Assembly: GCF_900110435.1 (NCBI RefSeq)
Contig: NZ_FODT01000018.1
Location: 1-64,000, forward strand
Source of the DNA: Rhodopseudomonas pseudopalustris
GTDB taxonomy: Bacteria; Pseudomonadota; Alphaproteobacteria; Rhizobiales; Xanthobacteraceae
Direction: 5' to 3'
DNA length: 64,000 bases
In this document: piece after piece, positions 8,169-15,900 of the stretch
How the letters are laid out: each line of letters starts with the position of its first letter
Numbering within the stretch: position 1 is the first letter of the stretch
Notes under the pieces: model-generated
What the model saw: only the letters and a program-made list of their open reading frames with translations
Told to the model about the DNA's origin: nothing
Databases searched by the model: none
Program-made: the position numbers and the translations under genes

Positions 8169-8648
8169 TTAGCTCAGCTTGCGGTAGGTGACATGCGCGG
8201 TCGCGAATGGAATGCCGGCGCGGCCGGCGCTGCCGCGCACCATGCAGGCGTTGTCGTCGATCCGGTAGAACCAGTCGTCGAAATTGAGCTTGGTGGTCGA
8301 ACCGTCCGGCTGCGGCGTTTCGCGGGTGTACTCCCAGTGGAAGGCGCAGCCGGCCTGTTCGCCCTTGGCCTCGCCGTCAAGCGTCGGCTCTGCGCCGCTG
8401 TAGCTGCCCGGCGCGAGCTTGCGGATGGTCCAGTGCAGCGTGTCGACGTGGCCGTCGTCGAACCGGTAGGTCTCGGTGAAATGCACCGACTGGGTCTGCT
8501 CGTCCCATTTGCCCTCGGCTTCGATCGTGCTGCGCTTCTGCAGCCCGCCGATCAGGCTCTCCAGCACGCCCCAGCCTTCCAGCCGGCCGTTGAAGAATTC
8601 CTCGGGCAGGAACGCGGGCGTCGTGCCCTTGAAATCGTCGATGGACAT
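8169..8648 (-). CDS. DUF3833 family protein
   Basis: 159 residues beginning MSIDDFKGTTPAFLPEEFF and continuing FNGRLEGWGVLESLIGGLQKR, which is the recognisable DUF3833 start. The rest alternates short polar strands (GKWDEQTQSVHFTETYRFDDGH), as expected of a lipocalin-like barrel. Members in some other proteobacteria are lipoproteins; no signal peptide is seen here. As I recall, DUF3833 genes sit near cfa/FAD-oxidoreductase lipid genes in purple bacteria; here that cluster is 24 kb away. AAAGGAG lies 8 bp before the ATG. Confidence 0.8.
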   Translation of the reverse strand: MSIDDFKGTTPAFLPEEFFNGRLEGWGVLESLIGGLQKRSTIEAEGKWDEQTQSVHFTETYRFDDGHVDTLHWTIRKLAPGSYSGAEPTLDGEAKGEQAGCAFHWEYTRETPQPDGSTTKLNFDDWFYRIDDNACMVRGSAGRAGIPFATAHVTYRKLS

Positions 8649-8798
8649 AGTGGTCTCCTTTGTTGCCGGAGAGGAACCCGCATCGGCCGACGCTGTTCCG
8701 GCGCCGCTGCGATCTATTCAGGAACGAATGCGTCCACGGGCGCTTTGAGCCAGCGCGCTGCGATCCCACAGCCCCCGTCACCGCCGAATGAGCATTCG

Positions 8799-9542
8799 AT
8801 GTCCGTAGCGAACTCCGTCGCGTATTTGCCGACCGACACGTTGAAGCCCGTCGCACACGACGTCTGGATCGTCGACAGCGGCCCGCTCAGCGCGATGGGG
8901 CTGGAGGTTCCGGTGCGCATGACGGTGGTCCGGCTGGCCTCGGGCGAACTCTGGCTGCATTCGCCGACGTCCTGTTCCAATCATCTGAAAGCCGCGATCG
9001 AGCGTCTCGGGCCGATTGCGCATCTCGTCGCGCCGAACATCGCGCACTGGCAGTTTGTGAAGGGCTGGAAAGACCGCTGTCCGGACGCGAAGACCTGGTC
9101 CGTCCCGGGCCTGCGGACGCGCGCGCCGGTCATCAAGTCCGGCGTGGTGCTGGACCAGGACCTCGGCGAATCGCCGCCGGGCGCATGGGCCACCGATCTC
9201 GATCAGTTGCTGATCACCGGCGGCTTCGGCGTCAACGAAGTCGCGTTCTTTCATCGCGCGACGAAGACGCTGATCCTGACCGATTTCGTCGAGAACCTCG
9301 AGCCCGCGAAGCTCGGCCCGGTGGCCGGTCCGCTGGCGTGGCTGGCGGGTGCGACGGCGCCCGACGGCATGGCGCCTGCGCATTATCGCTTTGCGATGAA
9401 CCGGCGCCGCGACGCCGTCAGAGACACCGCGCGCCATCTGCTGGGGTGGAGACCGGAGCGCGTGATCTTCGCCCACGGAAGCTGGTTCGAAACCGACGGC
9501 ACAAAGCGCCTGCGCCATTCGCTGCGCTGGCTGCTGGACTGA
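8799..9542 (+). CDS. DUF4336 metallo-beta-lactamase-like protein
   Basis: 247 residues from ATG 8799. The order of motifs follows the DUF4336 family, a metallo-beta-lactamase-fold group: LKPVAHDVWIVDSGP, then RMTVVRLASGELWLHSP, HLVAPNIAHWQFVKGW, and ILTDFVENLEP. His and Asp residues are in places typical of the fold, but the classical HxHxDH motif is absent, so catalytic activity is uncertain. The upstream frame remains open for a long way, but that part is antisense to the DUF3833 gene and is not credible. The ribosome-binding site is poor. Confidence 0.75.
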   Translation: MSVANSVAYLPTDTLKPVAHDVWIVDSGPLSAMGLEVPVRMTVVRLASGELWLHSPTSCSNHLKAAIERLGPIAHLVAPNIAHWQFVKGWKDRCPDAKTWSVPGLRTRAPVIKSGVVLDQDLGESPPGAWATDLDQLLITGGFGVNEVAFFHRATKTLILTDFVENLEPAKLGPVAGPLAWLAGATAPDGMAPAHYRFAMNRRRDAVRDTARHLLGWRPERVIFAHGSWFETDGTKRLRHSLRWLLD

Positions 9543-9737
9543 GGCGCGCCGTTGCGGGCGAGGCGAGGGCGGGACGATGGAGAACTGTCGTCCCTGCGCG
9601 TCGCAGCGCACGGCCGCGGTGTGGAGAACGCGAAAGACACTTGACCCTGCGTCTCATCTGCGGCCTCCGCTGCCGGCGCCGTCTTGAATTCCCTCTGAAA
9701 GGTTGCGCTTTGGTGCGCCGGAAACAGGGGGATCAGT

Positions 9738-10178
9738 ATGCGGTTATGGGTTGGGGCGGTTTCGGCCGCATTGCTGCTGTCGGGTTGCGCGTCGGTGACG
9801 CGCGGCACCACCGAAAACATTTCGATCGCCAGCACGCCGTCCGGCGCGCTGGCTAGTGTCGCAGGGACCGATGCCCCGTTTTCCTGCGTCACGCCCTGCG
9901 TTGTCGAAGTGAGCCGCAGCGCCGACATCACCGTCAGCCTCAGCAAAGAAGGCTACGAGCCGCAGATCATCCCGCTCACCCGCGAAATCTCCGGTGGCGG
10001 TGGCGCCGGCTTCGCCGGCAACCTGCTGTTGGGCGGCGTCGTCGGCATGGGCGTCGACGCCGCCACCGGCGCCGCGATGGATCACCATCCGAACCCGGTG
10101 GTGGTGACGCTGCAGCCGGTGCCTGCGCCGGCGGCGCCAGTCGCGCGGCATCGGAAGCCGCGGGTGCCGACGAGTTGA
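9738..10178 (+). CDS. Small lipoprotein with PEGA-like segment
   Basis: 146 residues. A type II signal peptide ends in a clear lipobox (LLLSGC, Cys17). The mature part has the NISIASTPSGALASVAG / CVTPCVVEVSRSADITVSLSKEGYEP pattern of surface-layer PEGA-like domains, then a glycine-rich stretch (GGGGAGFAGNLLLGG) and a Pro/Ala tail. Probably an outer-membrane-anchored lipoprotein of unknown function. It is alone, and a drop in GC begins shortly after its stop. Confidence 0.75.
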   Translation: MRLWVGAVSAALLLSGCASVTRGTTENISIASTPSGALASVAGTDAPFSCVTPCVVEVSRSADITVSLSKEGYEPQIIPLTREISGGGGAGFAGNLLLGGVVGMGVDAATGAAMDHHPNPVVVTLQPVPAPAAPVARHRKPRVPTS

Positions 10179-10304
10179 TTGGGATGTTGCTTCGCGTGAA
10201 GTACGATTTGGATTCGGTTGCTCTCTTGAAAGTCTGTTCATCCGAGCTCAACGAATTCACAAAGCAGCCAAGGATTTTCTGCTACTGAACAATCCAACCA
10301 ATTC

Positions 10305-10745
10305 CTAAGCGAATGCGAAATACTCGTCAGCGGAAAAGGTGGGAACTTTGAAGTGCTTACAAAGGTCAAAGATGGTGTTGAACATTGGCGACCGATGGTC
10401 GGAGATCACTCCGAAATTCTTGCAGGCCGCAGTAGCGGTAATAACGATTGCAACTTCGCGCGTTCCCTTGAATAGTTTCTTGCAGATTGGACTTGTTTGA
10501 ACGCTTACGCATTTCTTTGAGATGTCGCTATCTGGAAAGATCAGGCAGTCAGCGTCATCGATAAACGCTTGCTTCAGGGCAGGTGTAGCCTTGAACAGCT
10601 TTTCCTCCCTATGACAAAAGAAGAGCGAGCCAGCGCTGCACAATCCAACGCAATGATTGATGCGAACGTTGCTGCCAGAAGAGAATACAGCGTTTGCCGT
10701 TCTGTGATCGATAATCCATCCCGAAACAACAGGAAGTGCTGTCAT
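10305..10745 (-). CDS. Small protein co-translated with ImmA/IrrE regulator, possibly PIN-like
   Basis: 146 residues, starting inside the last codons of the upstream metallopeptidase gene (4-bp ATGA overlap), so translationally coupled. The family is not recognised with confidence. Short acidic blocks (WIIDHR near residue 11, FIDDADCLIFPDSD near 62-74, VISDHRSPMFN near 113) and a C-terminal F-VPTFSADEYF tail resemble the strand/acidic-residue rhythm of PIN-like nucleases. Such proteins are frequent partners of XRE-ImmA/IrrE proteins in two-gene toxin-antitoxin-like units. That function is inference. Cysteine content is high (about eight), and base composition is AT-richer than in neighbours to the left. 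Confidence 0.6.
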   Translation of the reverse strand: MTALPVVSGWIIDHRTANAVFSSGSNVRINHCVGLCSAGSLFFCHREEKLFKATPALKQAFIDDADCLIFPDSDISKKCVSVQTSPICKKLFKGTREVAIVITATAACKNFGVISDHRSPMFNTIFDLCKHFKVPTFSADEYFAFA

Positions 10746-11920
10746 CCGAAGGCCACTTCAAAACGACGAGCCGCCAAGGAAAAAGCCTTTTCCTGCAGGC
10801 TCTCGGTCAGATGGAAGCCTGCATGAACATCGGCTGAATCGATGAATTTGCGGTCAACCGCCAGTTTTGCGACGTAGACTGGTAAATAACCGATCTCTCC
10901 AAGAATCTTGGCGTGTACTGCGCCGCCTTTTTGGTCTTGGCTTTCAAGGTCCTTTTCTTCGTCTTTCAGTTGTTTGATCGGTAATGTCTTTCGATGGCTT
11001 TCCCAAGTATTCAATTGAGCCTGAGAAATGAAATTTGTCTCTAGTAGTCTTATCGCTGTGGCGTGCATACTCAACAGCGATTGCGATGAAACGGTTGCAA
11101 TAAATCGGAATAGGTCTGCTCGCACTGTCTTGGGTTGAGCGCCCGCAAGCTCGGAAAACTCACGCTCAGGAGCTAAGAATTCGGCGGCGAACTTGTTGCA
11201 TTGCCGCTCTATTTCATTCTTTACCACGAAGGGATTCGAAACCCCTGCCTGCCCGAGTAGCATGTGGCAGTATTCGTGGAGCAGTGTGAATAGCTGCGCT
11301 TTCGGTGCTAAGATCTTTCGGTTTATGAAGACCGTAGGAAGGCCGGCCTCCGGCGCCAAGAAAAATCCATAGTAGTCATTAGGGGGGGCGTCGTTGATCC
11401 GTACAATTGTGCCCTGAGCCTCGACGAACAATCGAAAACTCGCGAGGAAGCGTTGTTCATCCGTGCCTGTTAGTTCGAGCTTCGCAAGCCGGGATCGCTT
11501 CCATTCGTTAAAAAACGCCCTGGTATTAGACGCCAAGCGAACGTCGAGCTTTCCTCGCGGGCAGTCATTCGACCAGACAGGTCGGCCAATCTCCAAGGGG
11601 TTGAGAAGCTGTGCTGTTGACTCGGAAACTTCTTCCGCAGACCATAGTCGGGCCATGCCCGCCGGAGAAAGATGTGCCGGTCGCGGATGCTTTCTGCGAA
11701 AGTCGGCGACGGTTTCGGGCAGATTCGGTGTGAGGTCAGCATCGAGCAAATAACTCGCTAAGCCGTAGGTTTCTGCGAGCCGCTCAAGTTGTCGCGGCGA
11801 TGGCGCGCGAGTGCCGCTTTCGAATTCCTCAAGCCGCGAAAAGGCAATTCCGGCATAGTCCGCCACCGACTGTAGATCGAAGTGTCGGATCTCTCGGACT
11901 TTCCTAAGTGCAATCGTCAT
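10742..11920 (-). CDS. XRE-type HTH regulator with ImmA/IrrE metallopeptidase domain
   Basis: 392 residues. Residues about 8-60 form a Cro/CI-type helix-turn-helix (QSVADYAGIAFSRLEEFESG, then RQLERLAETYGL). Residues about 160-290 carry the ImmA/IrrE zinc peptidase: H215-E-Y-C-H219 in LLHEYCHMLLG, with the third ligand expected in NKFAAEFLAP. Relatives cleave a repressor or antitoxin to derepress a mobile element or stress genes. The small overlapping gene downstream is the obvious partner. It is divergent from a membrane protein gene 20 bp away, leaving very little room for a shared promoter/operator. The whole block is AT-richer than its surroundings, suggesting acquisition. Confidence 0.9.
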   Translation of the reverse strand: MTIALRKVREIRHFDLQSVADYAGIAFSRLEEFESGTRAPSPRQLERLAETYGLASYLLDADLTPNLPETVADFRRKHPRPAHLSPAGMARLWSAEEVSESTAQLLNPLEIGRPVWSNDCPRGKLDVRLASNTRAFFNEWKRSRLAKLELTGTDEQRFLASFRLFVEAQGTIVRINDAPPNDYYGFFLAPEAGLPTVFINRKILAPKAQLFTLLHEYCHMLLGQAGVSNPFVVKNEIERQCNKFAAEFLAPEREFSELAGAQPKTVRADLFRFIATVSSQSLLSMHATAIRLLETNFISQAQLNTWESHRKTLPIKQLKDEEKDLESQDQKGGAVHAKILGEIGYLPVYVAKLAVDRKFIDSADVHAGFHLTESLQEKAFSLAARRFEVAFG

Positions 11921-11940
11921 TTTAACCTGGGGTGTTATCG

Positions 11941-12402
11941 ATGTCTAATCTTGGAGAGTTTAGCAGCCTGCTACAGCTGGGTGTCGGGTTTGGTGTTGGG
12001 CTTTCGTTCTTTCGGGCCCCCATGACGCTCATGCTCTCCAAAATAAAAAGTGGGCTTGTCCATGAATCTGAAGTCTTACATGGTAATCAATCGCCTGAAG
12101 CTGGAAGAGCGCGGGCTGCGTTGTCGGATTTCCAAATGGAACTCAATGATGCAGCCAAAAGTTTAAATGATCTTAACATGCCATTTATGATTGCATCGTT
12201 AATCGGCGCTGTTGTCAACTGGTTCGCTCTAATTTGGGCGTCATTCTCTGCGCAGCGTCCCTTAACTTCCACAGAAGAATGGCTGCTGACTGGCTTATCC
12301 GTTGGGTGGTTCCTTTTTGTCGGAGCGGCTGTTGCCTTGGCGGCGCTGATTTATCTTTTGCCGCTGCACTCTAAACTTAACCGCATTCGCTCCAGTGTCT
12401 GA
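11941..12402 (+). CDS. Membrane protein of unknown function in acquired block
   Basis: 153 residues from ATG 11941; GTG 11932 in frame is an alternative. There is one N-terminal hydrophobic segment (FSSLLQLGVGFGVGLSFF), a polar linker of about 80 residues, and two C-terminal helices (FMIASLIGAVVNWFALIWAS and LSVGWFLFVGAAVALAALIY). No family recognised. It starts 20 bp from the divergent XRE-ImmA gene, so the two may be co-regulated. A membrane effector or immunity role in that module is possible but unsupported. Confidence 0.6.
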   Translation: MSNLGEFSSLLQLGVGFGVGLSFFRAPMTLMLSKIKSGLVHESEVLHGNQSPEAGRARAALSDFQMELNDAAKSLNDLNMPFMIASLIGAVVNWFALIWASFSAQRPLTSTEEWLLTGLSVGWFLFVGAAVALAALIYLLPLHSKLNRIRSSV

Positions 12403-12610
12403 CTGCATGACGACTTACGTTGAGAGGTCCAATTGCAGCAACGTTGCCCATGTTGCCAGACGATACGAACTGAGGACGACGACCACAGAAGGGGCGCTCA
12501 TTGCTGGCGGTCAAACTGGTCTGCAGTGTAGCCTATCACCGGAACTACCTATCCTAAGCGACGCTCGGATCGGATCCCGATGGCGCAGGCGTCATTCGGT
12601 CGCGATCAAA

Positions 12611-12687
12611 TGGCGATCCCAGCAGGATTCGAACCTGCAACCCGCGGAGTAGAAATCCGCTACTCTATCCAGTTGAGCTATGGGACC
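12611..12687 (-). tRNA. tRNA-Arg (anticodon TCT)
   Basis: On the minus strand a full cloverleaf can be folded: acceptor GGTCCCA/TGGGATC with a G-U pair, anticodon stem GCGGA/TCCGC around loop TTTCTAC (anticodon TCT, reading AGA), and T-arm GCAGG-TTCGAAT-CCTGC. CCA is encoded (12611-12613). Its 3' end points toward the AT-richer XRE-ImmA block, a usual orientation for islands inserted at tRNA genes. Confidence 0.95.
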
Positions 12688-12987
12688 GTCGGGGGCTTTC
12701 TAGCACCGCCGATACAGAAAATCCGCCTCCGACACAACTGTCCGAACCAATTGCCGAGATCGCGCGTCCAAACGGTGCGGCGCGTTGTGTTCGGCGCGCC
12801 GGCACGCGAAGATGCGAATCTGATGGATCCAAGACAAGACATCGGAAGGCAGACATCGGACCGTCACGGCCATCCGGCTAGGCTGTCGTCTTCGGCCGTG
12901 GTTGGGCCGGGCCATCTGCTCGTCATTATTTCAGGCATTTTCTCCATTTTCGGAATGCGGCGGACGTTCGCGGCAGGGGAGTTCGAC

Positions 12988-15900
12988 ATGATCGGTTGGG
13001 TTCGCGCCATCACGCTTTGCGCCACGCTGGCGCTCGGGCTGGCCTCGGCACAGGCGGCCGACAAGGCCTTCAAACGCGACGAACTTGCGGATTCCGCGAT
13101 CAAGCTCGAGGCCCAGATCAAGAGCGAGGCCGGGGCAATCAACAAGCCGGCGGCGAGCCTGCGCACCGACGCCGACGCCGCCTTCAAGCGCGGCGATTAC
13201 CGCACCGGGCTGCAGATCATGGGCCAGATCGCCACCGTCGATCCGGCCGACGGCAGCAACTGGCTGCGGCTCGCCAAGACGGTGTTCCAGATCAAGGCGC
13301 CGACCGGTTCGGAACAGACCTTCCTGCTGGAGCGCGCCTCGACCGCCGCCTACATCGCCTATCAGCGCGCCGGCAATGCCGGCGAGGAGGCCGAGGCGCT
13401 GGCGGTGCTCGGCCGCGCGATGGCCGACCGGCGGCTGTGGCGCCCGGCGCTCGACGCGCTGCGGCTGTCGCTCGATCTGCGCGAGGTCGCCGAGGTGCGC
13501 GGCCGCTACGAGAAGCTGCGCGAGGACCACGGCTTCAAGCTGCTCGACTACACCGTGGATTCGGATTCGGCCTCGCCGCGGGCGTGCTTCCAGTTCTCCG
13601 AAGACCTCGCCAAGCGCACCGACTTCGCGCCCTATCTGGCGCTGGCCGGTACCGACAAGCCGGCGCTGACCTCGGAAGACAAACAGCTCTGCGTCGAAGG
13701 CCTCAAGCACGGCGAGCGCTACAACATCAATCTGCGCGCCGGGCTGCCGTCGACCGTCAAGGAGACGCTGCCGAAATCGGCCGAGTTCAACATCTATGTC
13801 CGCGACCGCAAGCCGCTGGTGCGCTTCACCGGCCGCGCCTATGTGCTGCCGCGCACCGGCCAGCGCGGCATTCCGCTGGTCAGCGTCAACACCCCGACGG
13901 TGTCGGTGCAGCTGTTCCGGATCGGCGACCGCAATCTGATCAACACCGTGGTCGACAGCGACTTCCAGCGCACGCTGAGCCGCTACCAGCTCGACGATCT
14001 CGGCAGCCAGCGCGGCGCCAAAGTGTGGTCGGGCGAACTCGACACCGCGACGGCGGCGCTTAATGCCGACGTCACCACGGCCTTCGCGGTCGACCAGGTG
14101 CTCGGCGATCTGCAGCCCGGCGTCTATGTGATGACCGCCGCGCCGAAGGGGCCGATCGCCAGTTCGGACGATGACGGCCAACTCGCGACGCAATGGTTCA
14201 TCGTGTCCGATCTCGGGCTCACCGCGTTCTCCGGCAATGACGGCATCCACGTCTTCGTCAACTCGCTGGCCTCGACCGACCCGGTCGGCAAAGCCGAAGT
14301 CCGGCTGATCGCGCGCAACAATGAAATCCTCGCCACCCGCAAGACCGACGAGTCCGGCCACGTGCTGTTCGAAGCCGGGCTGTCGCGGGGCGAGGGCGGT
14401 CTGTCTCCGGCGCTGCTGACGGCGACCGGCGAGAAGGCCGACTATGCCTTCCTCAGCCTGAAATCGAACGCCTTCGACCTGTCCGACCGCGGCGTCTCGG
14501 GCCGCGCGGTGCCGGCCGGCGCCGATGCCTTCGTCTATGCCGAGCGCGGCGTCTATCGCGGCAGCGAGACCGTCTATCTCACCGCGCTGCTGCGCGACGG
14601 CCAGGGCAACGCCATCGTCGGCGGGCCGATGACGCTGGTGATCGAGCGGCCGGACGGCGTCGAATTCCGCCGCGCCGTGCTGTCCGACCAGGGCGCCGGC
14701 GGCCGCAGCCTCGCGGTTCCGCTGAACTCGGCGGTGCCGACCGGCACCTGGCGGGTGCGCGCCTTCACCGATCCGAAGGGCGCCAGCATCGGCGAGACCA
14801 CCTTCATGGTCGAGGACTACGTTCCAGACCGGATCGAATTCGACATCTCGTCCAAGGACAAGCAGATCAAAGCTGATGCTCCAGTGGAACTGAAGGTCGA
14901 CGGCCGCTTCCTGTATGGTGCGCCGGCGTCGGGGTTGGCGCTGGAGGGCGACCTGCTGGTCGCGCCGGCCGCGGGCCGTCCCGGCTATGCCGGCTACCAG
15001 TTCGGCGTCGCCGATGAGGAGACCACCAGCAACGAGCGCACCCCGCTGGAAAACCTGCCGGAGGCCGACGCCAATGGCAGCGCAAGCTTCCCGTTGGTTC
15101 TGCCGAAGCCGCCGTCGTCGACACGGCCGCAGGAGGCGCAGATCTTCATCCGGATGCGCGAGGCCGGCGGCCGCGCGGTTGAACGCAAGCTGGTGCTGCC
15201 GGTCGCGCCGGCCAGTCCGATGATCGGCGTCAGGCCGCTGTTCGCCGACAAGAATGTCGCCGACGGCGACGCCGCCAAGTTCGAGGTCGCCTTCGTCGAC
15301 CCGGACGGCGCCGCGTTGACGCGCAGCGGGCTGCGCTACGAGCTGCTGAAGATCGAGTCGCATTATCAATGGTACCGGCAGAATTCCTCATGGGATTTCG
15401 AACCGGTGAAATCGACCAAGCGGGTGGCCGACGGCGATCTTTCGGTCGCGCCGGACAAGCCCGGCCAATTGTCGTTCCAGCCCGAGACCGGCCGTTACCG
15501 GCTCGACGTCAAGACAGCGGACGCCGATGGCCCGATCACCTCGGTGCAGTTCGATGTCGGCTGGTACTCGGACGGTAGCGCCGACACCCCTGATCTGCTG
15601 GAGACCTCGATCGACAAGCCGGAATATGCCTCCGGCGACAGCATGACGGTGACAGTCAACGCCCGGTCCGCCGGCTTGTTGACGGTCAACGTGCTCGGCG
15701 ATCGGCTGCTGACGACACAGTCGCTGACGGTGAAGCAGGGCTCGTCGCAGGTCAGGATCCCGGTCGGCAAGGATTGGGGCTCCGGCGCCTATGTGGTGAC
15801 GACGCTGCGTCGGCCGCTCGACGCCGCGGCGCAGCGGATGCCGGGTCGCGCGATCGGCGTGCAATGGGTCTCGATCGACAAGAAGGCGCGGACGCTTCAG

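Noticed and set aside
12931-15369. Very long open frame opposite the macroglobulin gene
   Set aside because: It is the shadow of a high-GC gene: Arg/Gly/His-rich, no domain, no start signal, and the plus-strand gene has unambiguous family motifs.
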